Positions 1 through 9,221 of a stretch of 64,000 nt of DNA are shown here, piece by piece. The stretch comes from Paracoccus hibiscisoli (GTDB lineage Bacteria; Pseudomonadota; Alphaproteobacteria; Rhodobacterales; Rhodobacteraceae). A model generated the notes under the pieces. That model saw only the letters and a program-made list of their open reading frames with translations, was not told the origin of the DNA and did no database searches. Location of the stretch: assembly GCF_005048265.1 (NCBI RefSeq), contig NZ_SUNH01000005.1, positions 124,001 to 188,000 of the forward strand, given 5' to 3'. The stretch's first letter is position 1. Every line of letters starts with the position of its first letter. The position numbers and the translations under genes are program-made.

Positions 1-483
1 CTGGCGCAGATTGCCGAGAAAACAGAAAGAATTGCGGCGAAGACCAAGACGCTGAAGGCACTTGCGGCCCAGACCGAAACCGCACGCCTCCTGCAAACGA
101 TGCCTGGCGTCGGCCCTTTGACGGCGCTGGCGGTCGAGGCCTTTGCGCCCGACATGGCGGAATTCAAAAGCGGCCGAAACTTCGCGGCGTGGTTGGGGCT
201 TGTCCCGCGCCAAAACTCCTCCGGAGGCAAGGCGCGGTTGGGGCGTCTATCGAAAGCTGGCCAGAGCGATATCCGGCGCCTGCTGATCATCGGCGCGATG
301 ACCAGGACCACGGGGGGCGCACGCAGAAGGATTGCGGCTGATGGTTGGATTGGGCGGCTTCTGGCGCGCAAGCCAGGGATGTTGGTCGGGATCGCACTGG
401 CCAACAGGATGGCCCGGCAGATCTGGGCCATGATGACACGGCGCCAAGCCTACAGGGATCCGGCGGTGGTGGCTGCGGCATGA
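1..483 (+). CDS. IS110-family transposase, C-terminal part (5' end outside window)
   Basis: The reading frame is open from the first base and ends at the TGA at 481-483. It gives about 160 residues. The segment beginning TMPGVGPLTALAVEAF, followed by FAAWLGLVPRQNSSGGK and then RLSKAGQSDIRRLLI, is the typical C-terminal Transposase_20 domain of IS110 transposases, a family using a DEDD N-terminal catalytic domain with a bridge RNA. The DEDD domain lies upstream of the window, so it cannot be judged whether the element is intact. The C-terminal end looks full length. The DNA directly downstream is non-coding and may include the element's right end. Confidence 0.85.
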   Translation: MAQIAEKTERIAAKTKTLKALAAQTETARLLQTMPGVGPLTALAVEAFAPDMAEFKSGRNFAAWLGLVPRQNSSGGKARLGRLSKAGQSDIRRLLIIGAMTRTTGGARRRIAADGWIGRLLARKPGMLVGIALANRMARQIWAMMTRRQAYRDPAVVAAA

Positions 484-2282
484 ACATCATGACGTGATCG
501 CTCCTCACGGATGAAGGGGAGTGTGAGAAGCCGACGACCTTGAATGGGCACAACGATCGAACAGATCCGGATCAGGAAAACCAGGACAATCGCCAGAGCC
601 AGACAGCTCGGCTTCCAGATCAGGACCTGATCCGCTGATCACCATACCGGCCCGCGGCTTCTGAAAGTGCCGCACCGAGAGGCCTGAAAGAAGACCGCAC
701 TCGATCACTTGCCGACAGGGACGAAAGCCTCTTGCATTACGGGCGGCAGCCAAAGAAGCGATTGTAGAGCGTCTTGGCCGGTCCGTATTCTCCGTTCGGG
801 CATTCTCTCGAACCGGTGGCGTTCATGCCCTCACCATCGCACCATCGCACCATCGCAGGCCATTGCGATTGATGAAGATAATGCCGCTCAGAACCCGCAG
901 ATCATCGACTCGCGGAGGGCCGTGGGACTTCGGGAAAGAACGGGCGAAGACGCGCCATCTGCGCCTCCGTCAGCCAGAAGAGGTTGCTTATTGATCAGGT
1001 CTCCTTGCGGCGGCCTGAACCATCCAAAGAGCGTAAAATCAATGGGTCTGGGGTCTAGCGAAAACAGCCGTTCCAAGATGATCGCCGCCGATCTGACGCC
1101 GGATCGGGTAGACGGTGAGCGTGTGGGCGCCACCGGTCCGAGAGAACCCGCGAACGGACGCCATCTGCCGACAGGCCGCCAGCCGTCTTGGACGCATGGG
1201 CCTGCGCCGACGACGTCACCCTGAAGTTTTCATGCCTTTGGAAGGTTATAGCGGTGCCATCGGTTTAAGCCTGATCGTCCTGCATCATCCCGCCGGCGAG
1301 GCCAGCCTGTCGCTATGACAGGGCCGGAAAGCTCCAGCATCCGGTAGCCAAGGTCGAAAGGCGGCGCAACCTCAGGTGAACCCTTGTTGTGGACGAAGGA
1401 CCAATGTGGGGCAGGTGAAGCCCGGCGTATGGTCGGTTGGCTACGGTCGCCCGCGTGGAGCATGACCCCGCGATTGACGGCCCGGCACCCGGCACGGGTG
1501 ACCGGCAACGTCGCGTTGGGTTTGTCATGCCGGATGCAGGTCGCACGAGCGGCAGGGCGAGCCTGAGGCGTTGGTCGGGAAACCGGTCGGTCCGGGTTCG
1601 GTAAACAGCCGCGGAATTCGGCACAACGCGATGGCGGAGCGCGAATCTGAACCAACGGCAGTCGTCTGCGTGCTGTCCATGTCCGACGCGTCAGTCGTAA
1701 TCCGGCCAGCCGCAGGGCAATCCGGCCAGTCGCCAGGTTCCCGAGAGGCCTTAGGGCCTTGCCCTGTTACGAGAGCCCGATTCCCGTGACCGGCGCGCCC
1801 TCGTTTCAGCCGGCTAGGGGCGCGAAAGTGCCCGTCTAGGCGATTTGCATGAAGGCTTGTTCATGGCCCGCCTGATTTCGTTGAGCCAGTGGTGTGTGCC
1901 GTATCCAAGTGCTCGCCATCACCCTTTGACGTGTCGCCGGGTTTGGGCCGCGCCCCGAGGGCATGGGGTCGACTCGGCCAAAGGCGCCTTGCAGGCCTTG
2001 GGCTGATGCGCCTTCCGCGCCATCGCGCCTTGGGTTGCGCTCGGAAGGGGTCTGCTCATATCCATCCGTTGCGATCTTGTGGCATGGCCGCGACAGGGCC
2101 CCCTGATCGGCCGCAATGCGGTCTCGGCATCGTATGCGGGGCGCGCCTGCAGCCGCGCCGCTTCGGGACGGAAAAGTGGCCTGCCAGCCATCTGACCCCA
2201 CGTTTGGATGCGCATGATGGAATTGTCCTTGGCGCGGGCGGTGCGTAATCTTGGCGCCAATCGACCATCAGGGACCGAACTC
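484..2282. other. Decayed intergenic region with insertion sequence debris
   Basis: About 1.8 kb without an intact gene. Open frames here are short, overlap on both strands and show no recognisable domain, unlike the clean coding signal in the rest of the window. An antisense IS5-type N-terminal remnant lies at 750-991 and is listed separately. At about 833-857 the 8-mer caccatcg is repeated three times, within that remnant. The stretch 1000-2200 contains nothing I can name. The region probably reflects repeated insertion and deletion between the IS110 gene and the transporter operon. Confidence 0.6.
750..991 (-). pseudogene. IS5-family (IS427/IS1031-like) transposase N-terminal remnant
   Basis: Read on the minus strand from 991, the sequence translates to (I)SNLFWLTEAQMARLRPFFP, the usual N-terminus of IS5-family transposases in alphaproteobacteria. 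The start codon has become ATA. A one-base insertion after FFP shifts the frame; in the next frame the text continues as SHGPPRVDDLRVLSGIIF, then INRNGLRW. A further disruption comes at the tandem caccatcg repeats, after which the EYGPAKTLYNR segment appears. With a lost start and at least two frame disruptions this is a dead fragment. Confidence 0.75.
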
Positions 2283-3272
2283 ATGAAGCCAGCCTCCGCG
2301 CCCCGCAGATCCGTCCTGCCCGTCCTGGTCCTGGCCCTTCTGGCCGCGCTGGTGATCGCCGCCGTCTGGTGGGCGACGCGTCCCGGTCCGCTGCTGATCC
2401 AGGGTGAGGTCGCCGCGCCGCGTGTCGATGTGTCGGCCCGGACCTCGGGGCGGGTCGTGCGGATCGACGCCGATCTGGGCCAGCGCGTCGAGGAGGGTCA
2501 GCCCATCGCCGGGCTGTCGAACCCGCAGCTGGTGACCGCCCATGCCGCCGCCGCCTCGGGCCTTGAGGTCGCGCGCGCCTCGGAGGCCGCGGCCGGCGCC
2601 ACCCGCCCCGAGGTGATCCGCGCCCGCGAGGCCGAGCTGGCCGCAGCCCAGGCCGACCTGCGTCTGGCCGAGGAGCAGCTGGGCCGCGACACTGGCCTGT
2701 CGCAGCAGGGGTTGCGCCCGCAGGCGGCGCTGGACCAGTCCACGCGCAACCTGGATGCCGCCGCAGGCCGGGTCGAGGCCGCCGAGGCGCAGCTGGACCT
2801 GGCCCGCGCCGGGGCCTCGCCCGAGGAACGCGATGTCGCGGCCGCCCAAGTCGCCCAGGCCGAGGCCGCATTGGCCCAACGCCAGGCGGATCTGGACGAG
2901 CTGGAGATCTTTGCACCCCTGTCCGGCGAGGTCTCGGGCCGGATGATCGAGCTGGGCGAGAATGTCGGCCCCGGCGCGCCGCTGTTCACCATCGTCGATC
3001 TGGACCAGGCCTGGTTCACCTTCAACCTGCGCGAGGATCTGCTGGCGGGGCTGGAGATGGGCGACCGGCTGACCATCCGCATCCCCGCCCTGGACCGTGA
3101 GGCCGAGGCCCAGATCACCCTGATCAACGTGCAGGGCCAGTTCGCCAGCTGGCGCGCCACCCGCGCGACGGGCGATTTCGACCTGCGCAGCTTTGAACTG
3201 CGCGCCCGCCCGGTCGAACCGCTGGAGGGCCTGCGCCCCGGCATGTCCGCGCTGATCCAGCTGGACCGCTAG
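2283..3272 (+). CDS. HlyD-family membrane fusion (periplasmic adaptor) protein
   Basis: A 329-residue adaptor of the HlyD/EmrA type, expected to link an inner-membrane exporter to an outer-membrane channel across the periplasm. An uncleaved N-terminal membrane segment (about residues 11-33) is followed by a split biotinyl-lipoyl-like half (VDVSARTSGRVVRI), a long Ala/Glu-rich coiled-coil hairpin (about 75-205), the second lipoyl half (EIFAPLSGEVSGR) and a beta-barrel region. I chose the ATG at 2283 because the membrane segment follows it at the usual distance; an upstream ATG at 2208 would add 25 unconvincing residues. Two ABC-2 permease genes follow with almost no spacing, so the three form an operon. 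Confidence 0.88.
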   Translation: MKPASAPRRSVLPVLVLALLAALVIAAVWWATRPGPLLIQGEVAAPRVDVSARTSGRVVRIDADLGQRVEEGQPIAGLSNPQLVTAHAAAASGLEVARASEAAAGATRPEVIRAREAELAAAQADLRLAEEQLGRDTGLSQQGLRPQAALDQSTRNLDAAAGRVEAAEAQLDLARAGASPEERDVAAAQVAQAEAALAQRQADLDELEIFAPLSGEVSGRMIELGENVGPGAPLFTIVDLDQAWFTFNLREDLLAGLEMGDRLTIRIPALDREAEAQITLINVQGQFASWRATRATGDFDLRSFELRARPVEPLEGLRPGMSALIQLDR

Positions 3273-3276
3273 GGCC

Positions 3277-4428
3277 ATGCTGGCCGTCATGGCACGCGAA
3301 ATCCGCCTGCTGCCGCGCCGCCCGGCACTGGCGGGGCTGGTGATCGTGCTGCCGGTGATCATGCTGCTGGTTCTGGGCGGCATCTTTCGCGCGGGCATTC
3401 CCACCGGCATGGCGGTGGCGGTGATCGACTTGGACCGCTCGGATCTGTCGCGGGCCGTCACGCGGATGCTGGACGCCGCGCCCGAACTGACCGTGACCCA
3501 TCGCGCCTCGGACTTGTCCGAGGCGCGGTCGCTGATCGTGTCCGGCGCGGTGCGCGGCGCGGTCCTGATGCCGCCCGATCTGGAACGCGACCTGATCCGC
3601 GGCGATCGCCCCGAGATCGTCACCTTCTACGACAACCAGCACATGAGCGCCGGATCGCTGGTCGCCCGCGGCGCCCGCAATGCCATCGACACCGCGCTGG
3701 CCGGGCTGCGCCTGTCGGTGCGCCAGGGCCAGGGAGAGGCGCCCGTGCAGGCGATGGTCGCCCTGCAGCCGATCCCGATGCAGGCGCATGCCCTGTTCAA
3801 CCCGGCCTTCGACTATGTGCATTTCCTGCTGGCCGCGCTGATCCCCACGGTGCTGCAGATCATCGCCGCCGCCGCGACCGCCTATGCGGTATCGCTGGAT
3901 TTCGGGCCGGGGCGGCATCCGCGCGTGCTGATGCGCATGGGCGGGGGCATCCTGCCTGCGATGCTGGGCAAGATCCTGCCCTATACAATCATCTTCCTGC
4001 TGATCCTGGGCCTGTCGGATGTGGCGCTGTACGGCTGGCTGGCCGTGCCTTTGCGCGGGTCGCTGTGGCTGATGGCGCTTGGGGCGGTGCTGTTCGTGCT
4101 GGCCTCGCAGATGATCGGGGCGCTGGCCTTCGTGCTGACCCGCGACATGGGCCGGGCGGCCAGCATGATCGCGCTGATCACCGCGCCCGCCTTCGGCTTC
4201 ATGGGCCTGGGTTTCCCGCGCGAGGCGATGTCGACGCTGGCCCAGGCCTGGGGCGCGGCCATTCCCGGCACCTGGTATGTGCAGCTGCGCATCGACCAGT
4301 CGCTGCGGGCGACGCCCCTGGACATATCCGCCATGTCGGTCCTGTGGCTGGCGGTGATCGCGGGCGTTCTGGCGGCGCTGATCCTGGCGCAGCTGTCGCG
4401 CCTGGCCCGGCAGGAGGCCGCGCCATGA
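3277..4428 (+). CDS. ABC-2 type transporter permease (first of two)
   Basis: A 383-residue inner-membrane protein of the ABC2_membrane_3 type (YhhJ/YbhR-like). One N-terminal membrane helix (about 18-37) precedes a large periplasmic domain that begins with AVAVIDLDRSDLSR. Five to six hydrophobic helices follow from about residue 185 to 375. No Walker A or signature motif is present, so a separate ATPase is needed. It starts 4 bases after the HlyD gene and its stop overlaps the ATG of the next permease. Substrate unknown; the family exports drugs, lipids or other hydrophobic molecules. Confidence 0.85.
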   Translation: MLAVMAREIRLLPRRPALAGLVIVLPVIMLLVLGGIFRAGIPTGMAVAVIDLDRSDLSRAVTRMLDAAPELTVTHRASDLSEARSLIVSGAVRGAVLMPPDLERDLIRGDRPEIVTFYDNQHMSAGSLVARGARNAIDTALAGLRLSVRQGQGEAPVQAMVALQPIPMQAHALFNPAFDYVHFLLAALIPTVLQIIAAAATAYAVSLDFGPGRHPRVLMRMGGGILPAMLGKILPYTIIFLLILGLSDVALYGWLAVPLRGSLWLMALGAVLFVLASQMIGALAFVLTRDMGRAASMIALITAPAFGFMGLGFPREAMSTLAQAWGAAIPGTWYVQLRIDQSLRATPLDISAMSVLWLAVIAGVLAALILAQLSRLARQEAAP

Positions 4429-5564
4429 GCCCGCTTGCCACCGCCTTTCGCGCGGAACTGGCCGCCGTGCTGGGCGACAAGCAGGTGCGGATGATCGTGC
4501 TGCTGGCGCTGATCCTCTATGCGGTGATCTATCCGCTGCCCTATCGGGCCGAACTGCTGCGTGACGTGCCGGTGGTGCTGGTCGATCAGGACGGCTCGAC
4601 CGCATCGGCCGATCTGGCGCGGCGCGTGGACGCGTCGGAGGCGGTCGCCCTGACCCACCGCGCCCCCGACATGGCCGAGGCCACCCGGCTGGTCCACGAA
4701 CGCCGCGCTTACGGCGTCATGCTGATCCCCGACGGGTTCGAACGCGCCCTGCTGCGCGGCGATCAAAGCCCCGTCGCGCTTTATGCCGATGCCAGCTATT
4801 TCCTGATGTATCAGCGCGTGATGCAGGGCGCCGCCGTGCCCCTGCGCCAGATGGGCGCCGAGATCGAGGCCGGGCGCCTGATCGCCCAGGGCACGCCCCG
4901 CGCCGTGGCCACCGCCCAGGTCAGCCCCGCCGTCCAGGTCGAGGTGCCGCTGTTCAACCCCGCCGCCGGTTACGCGACCTATGTGCTGCCCGCGGCCTTC
5001 GTGCTGATCCTGCAGCAGACGATGATGATGGGCCTGGCGCTGGCCGCGACCCGGCGGGGGCCGCTGCCCGGCCATCCGGTCTGGCGGCTGATGGGCCGGG
5101 CGGGGGCGTGGCTGGCGATCTGGGCGGGGCTGCTGCCGATCTATCTGATCGTGCTGCCGGTCCTCTATGGCCTGCCGATCCTGGGCGGGCCGGGGGCATT
5201 GATGATGCTGGGCCTGCCCTTCGTGCTGGCGGCCGGGTTCCTGGCGCAGCTGGTCGCGGCGCTGTTCCGGTGCGGAGAGGTCGTGCAGGTCGTGCTGCTA
5301 GCGCTTGGGCTGCCGTTCTTCTTTCTGTCGGGCTTTGCCTGGCCGGTCGAGGCGATCCCGGCGCATCTGAACGCGGTGGCGCAGCTGATCCCCTCGACCC
5401 CGGCCATCGACGGGCTGGTGCGGGTGACGCAGATGGGCGCGACCCTGCCGCAGATCGCGCCGGTCCTGTGGCATCTCTGGGCGCTGGCCGGAGGGCTGGG
5501 CCTGACCGTGCTGGCGGTCGAGACGCGCCGCACCGCGCGGCAAGGCCACCGGCTGCCCACCTGA
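4425..5564 (+). CDS. ABC-2 type transporter permease (second of two)
   Basis: A 379-residue paralogue of the preceding gene product with the same plan: N-terminal helix, extracytoplasmic domain starting VPVVLVDQDGSTAS, then a C-terminal helix bundle ending near ALAGGLGLTVLAVETRR. The ATG at 4425 overlaps the upstream stop as ATGA, which implies coupled translation and a heterodimeric permease. Known HlyD/ABC-2 systems such as RbbA-YhhJ-YhiI carry a nucleotide-binding protein in the operon. None lies here: the next gene downstream is an EamA transporter and the upstream flank is IS debris. Confidence 0.85.
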   Translation: MSPLATAFRAELAAVLGDKQVRMIVLLALILYAVIYPLPYRAELLRDVPVVLVDQDGSTASADLARRVDASEAVALTHRAPDMAEATRLVHERRAYGVMLIPDGFERALLRGDQSPVALYADASYFLMYQRVMQGAAVPLRQMGAEIEAGRLIAQGTPRAVATAQVSPAVQVEVPLFNPAAGYATYVLPAAFVLILQQTMMMGLALAATRRGPLPGHPVWRLMGRAGAWLAIWAGLLPIYLIVLPVLYGLPILGGPGALMMLGLPFVLAAGFLAQLVAALFRCGEVVQVVLLALGLPFFFLSGFAWPVEAIPAHLNAVAQLIPSTPAIDGLVRVTQMGATLPQIAPVLWHLWALAGGLGLTVLAVETRRTARQGHRLPT

Positions 5565-5646
5565 CGGGCAAAGGGGTGTTTGCGAAACCGCGTGGCCTGC
5601 CCTAGGCAGGGCACCAGCACTGCCCGGCCCCGGAAGGACCCGCACC

Positions 5647-6537
5647 GTGAACGCCGATGCCGCCCACCAGAACAACATCATCGGCGCTGCCTGGATGATC
5701 GCCGCCATGGCGGCCTTTGCCGTCGAGGACGCGCTGGTCAAGGCCGTGACGACCGCGCTGCCCATCGGGCAGATCCTGATCGTCTTTGGGCTGGGGGGCG
5801 CGCTGATCTTTGCGGTCATCGCCCGGCGCCGGGGCGACGCGCTGATGACCCGCGATGTCGTCTCGCCCGCCATGCGCGTTCGCGTCATCTTCGAGATCAC
5901 GGGGCGGCTCTTCTATGTGCTGGCGCTGGCGCTGATCCCGCTGTCGACCGCGACGGTGATCCTGCAGGCCACGCCGCTGGTCGTCGTGGCCGCGGCCGCC
6001 GTGATCTTTGGAGAGCGGGTGGGCTGGCGGCGCTGGACCGCCATCGGGCTGGGGCTGTCAGGCGTGCTGATCATCCTGCGTCCCGGGACCGAGGGCTTCT
6101 CGGCCCTGTCGCTGCTGGCCGTCGTGGGCATGTTGGGATTCGCCGGGCGCGACCTGGCCAGCCGGGCCGCCCCGCGCAGCCTTAGCACGGCGATCCTGGG
6201 CCTGTACGGCTTTCTGGCGCTGGCGGTCGCCGGGCTGATCGTCTGGCTGTGGCAGGGCGAGGCGTTTCGCCTCCCCGATGCGCAAGCGGGCTTGGCGCTG
6301 GCCGGGACCATCCTGGTGGGGGTGGGCGCCTATTCCTGCCTGATGAAGGCCATGCGCACCGGGGCCGTCTCGGCGGTCACGCCGTTCCGCTATACCCGGC
6401 TGCTGTTCGGCGCGGCCCTGGGCATCGTGCTGTTCGGAGAGACGCTGACCCTTGGCATGCTGGCGGGGTCCGGGCTGATCGTGCTTTCGGGCCTGTTCAT
6501 CCTGTGGCGCGGCCAAAGGCGGGCAGCGGTCGGCTGA
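5647..6537 (+). CDS. EamA/DMT-superfamily transporter (RhaT-like)
   Basis: A 296-residue integral membrane protein with two EamA repeats and about ten predicted helices, the layout of drug/metabolite exporters. The first repeat runs to about residue 140 and includes IPLSTATVILQATPLVVV; the second ends with FGETLTLGMLAGSGLIVLSG. It starts with GTG at 5647. It lies 82 bases after the ABC-2 operon and seems to be a separate unit. The substrate cannot be read from sequence. Confidence 0.85.
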   Translation: MNADAAHQNNIIGAAWMIAAMAAFAVEDALVKAVTTALPIGQILIVFGLGGALIFAVIARRRGDALMTRDVVSPAMRVRVIFEITGRLFYVLALALIPLSTATVILQATPLVVVAAAAVIFGERVGWRRWTAIGLGLSGVLIILRPGTEGFSALSLLAVVGMLGFAGRDLASRAAPRSLSTAILGLYGFLALAVAGLIVWLWQGEAFRLPDAQAGLALAGTILVGVGAYSCLMKAMRTGAVSAVTPFRYTRLLFGAALGIVLFGETLTLGMLAGSGLIVLSGLFILWRGQRRAAVG

Positions 6538-6710
6538 CCCGCGCGCATCAGGCCGTGTGGCGCGCCCCTGGCGGTCTTGACCGGCCCGCGCCCGGACGGT
6601 TACGCTGGGGACCTGGATGAGGAGTGCGTGACGATGGACAGACCGGACCGGTAACCCCAGCCCCATGCAGGCCACGCGGCCTTCCGACCATCCGCATTCA
6701 GGAAATGATC

Positions 6711-7505
<795 letters not shown>

Positions 7506-7517
7506 GCGCAGGGCGCG

Positions 7518-8555
7518 TCAGCCGATCTGCGCTCTCCGGGCCTCACGGACCGACCTCCAGCCCCGCGATGGATGCGATCCGCACCGGCATGGGGTCTGCG
7601 GCTGGCGTGACGCCGCCGCCCTGCAGATCCACCGGAGGCGCGGCGGATCAGGGTTGGTGCCCGGGCACACCCGGCATGGGCTTTCGGTGCGGCCCGGCGC
7701 CTGGCCTGCGATCACCTGCCACAGTTCGGTCACGGGGTGGTCGGGGTCCAGCTGCTGGATCTCTCCCTCGATGCGGGTCTGGGGCGGGTATTCGACAAAG
7801 ATCCCGGCACGATGCAGGATCGCGGGGGCCAGTTCCGTCTTGCCGGGACAGTCGCCGCCGACCGCGTTCAGATGGACCCCGCCGCCGACCATGTTGTCGG
7901 TCAGGATCGTGGCATATTGCTTGTCCGCGGTGCAGGTGGTGATGATCTGCGCGCCCAGGATCGCCTCCTCGGCGCTGGCGCAGGAGGTCACGCGCAGGCC
8001 GCGCCCGGCCAGGTTCGCGGCGCATTTGGCCGTGGCGGCGGGGTCGATGTCATACAGCCGCACCTCGCTGATGCCGCAGACGGCCTTCATGGCCAGGGCC
8101 TGGAACTCGGCCTGCGCGCCGTTGCCGATCATCGCCATGACGCTGGCGTCGCGGGGCGCCAGCCATTTCGCGGCCATGGCGCTGGTTGCGGCGGTGCGCA
8201 ACGCGGTCAGGATGGTCATTTCCGACAGCAGCACCGGATAACCGGTCGCCACATCGGCCAGCACGCCAAAGGCCGTGACCGTCTGCAGGCCGCGGCGCAT
8301 GTTGCCGGGATGGCCGTTCACATATTTGAACCCGTAATGCGTCCCGTCCGATGTCGGCATCAGCTCGATCACGCCGATGTCGGAATGGCTGGCCACGCGG
8401 GGCGTCTTGTCGAAGTCGGGCCAGCGGCGGAAATCGGCCTCGATGGCCTCGGTCAGCTCGACCATCAGCGGCTCGATCCCGATGTGGCGGACCAGGCGCA
8501 TCATGTGATCGACGCTGACAAAGGGCACCATCGCGTGGCGGGAGGGCGGGGTCAT
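7518..8555 (-). pseudogene. Ornithine cyclodeaminase, C-terminally truncated or altered
   Basis: The product matches bacterial ornithine cyclodeaminase (ornithine to proline plus ammonia, NAD-dependent) from the start through ARVASHSDIGVIELMP, KYVNGHPGN, the Rossmann motif MIGNGAQAEFQ, LNAVGGDCPGKTEL and EGEIQQLDPDHPVTELW. After GQAPGRT the conserved family tail (FDSVGFALEDF and the DPKDLF region, about 60 residues) is absent in all three frames. It is replaced by about 44 Arg/Pro-rich residues. The gene start at 8555 has a GGAG site eight bases upstream. Loss of the dimer-forming tail suggests an inactive enzyme, caused by a deletion at the junction with the neighbouring dehydrogenase gene. 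Confidence 0.72.
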
Positions 8556-8609
8556 GATGTGGGCTCCTGCGGGAAGGGGCGTTGCGGCCTTTGGGGCAGG
8601 ATGCTGTGC

Positions 8610-8625
8610 GAAACGGGCCGGTTTC
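8610..8625. promoter_or_regulatory. Candidate AsnC/Lrp operator
   Basis: A 16-base near-palindrome, GAAAC-gggccg-GTTTC, lies between the divergent cyclodeaminase and AsnC-type regulator genes. Position and symmetry fit an autoregulatory operator, but the site is short and unproven. Confidence 0.3.
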
Positions 8626-8686
8626 AACTGGACAATCCGTCAATCCGGTGGCCCTGCTGGCCGAAACGGACAGCAAAAGTGCCGAA

Positions 8687-9121
8687 ATGGACGAACTGGA
8701 CCAGAGGCTGATCGCCGAGCTGCGCCGCGACGGGCGCGCCCCCGTTCAGGCCTTGGCCGAGCGGTTGGGCGTCAGCCGCGCGACCGTGCGCCTGCGCCTG
8801 GCCCGCCTGCAGCAAGCGAACGAGATCCTGGGCTTTACCGCCATCACCCGCGGCGATGTGGCGGATGCGCCGGTGCGGGGGCTGATGCTGATCGGGATCG
8901 AGGGGCGGGGCGGTGACCGGATCATGGCGCGCCTGTCCGGCATGCCTGAGGTTACGGCGGTCCATGCCACCAATGGCCGCTGGGACCTGATCGTCGAGAT
9001 ATCGGCCCTGTCGCTGGCCGAACTGGACGAGGTTCTGCGCCGCATCCGCAATCTGGAGGGGGTCATGACGTCCGAGACGAACCTGCTGCTGTCGTCCCGC
9101 CGCGCGCGGTCGCGGGGGTAG
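8687..9121 (+). CDS. Lrp/AsnC-family transcriptional regulator
   Basis: A 144-residue protein with an N-terminal winged helix-turn-helix (ELDQRLIAELRRDGRAP then LGVSRATVRLRLARL) and a C-terminal RAM ligand domain (about 65-140). I chose the ATG at 8687 because MDELDQRLI is the standard Lrp/AsnC N-terminus; the frame extends upstream without convincing sequence. It is divergent from the ornithine cyclodeaminase gene across 131 bases, a usual arrangement for a regulator and its amino-acid catabolic target. If the target is broken, the regulator may now be orphaned. Confidence 0.9.
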   Translation: MDELDQRLIAELRRDGRAPVQALAERLGVSRATVRLRLARLQQANEILGFTAITRGDVADAPVRGLMLIGIEGRGGDRIMARLSGMPEVTAVHATNGRWDLIVEISALSLAELDEVLRRIRNLEGVMTSETNLLLSSRRARSRG

Positions 9122-9151
9122 AACTCTTAATGATGTTAAAAAACGGGATGA

Positions 9152-9203
9152 AACGATAAGAATTGTTGCGCGCATGCGCAGTTTGTGACTAATTGTGACA
9201 AAC
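9152..9203. promoter_or_regulatory. Promoter/operator region of the tetronate operon
   Basis: Two symmetric elements lie upstream of the ltnD start at 9222. AACGATAAGAATTGTT (9152-9167) has arms AACGAT/ATTGTT with one mismatch. GTTTGT...ACAAAC (9181-9203) is an exact 6-base inverted repeat that also contains TTGTGAC twice in direct orientation. The sequence is AT-rich compared with its surroundings. A DeoR-type regulator is encoded inside the operon and is the natural candidate to bind here. The second element sits just before the GGGAGAGG ribosome site. Confidence 0.45.
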
Positions 9204-9221
9204 CGTGAGGGAGAGGGCATC

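Noticed and set aside
833..857. Triplicated 8-base repeat considered as a CRISPR or microsatellite element
   Set aside because: Only three short copies without spacers, inside an IS5 remnant; replication slippage in a dead gene is enough.
1836..2201. Open frames on both strands considered as a further transposase
   Set aside because: No recognisable motif; composition is that of random GC-rich sequence. Left as unassigned.
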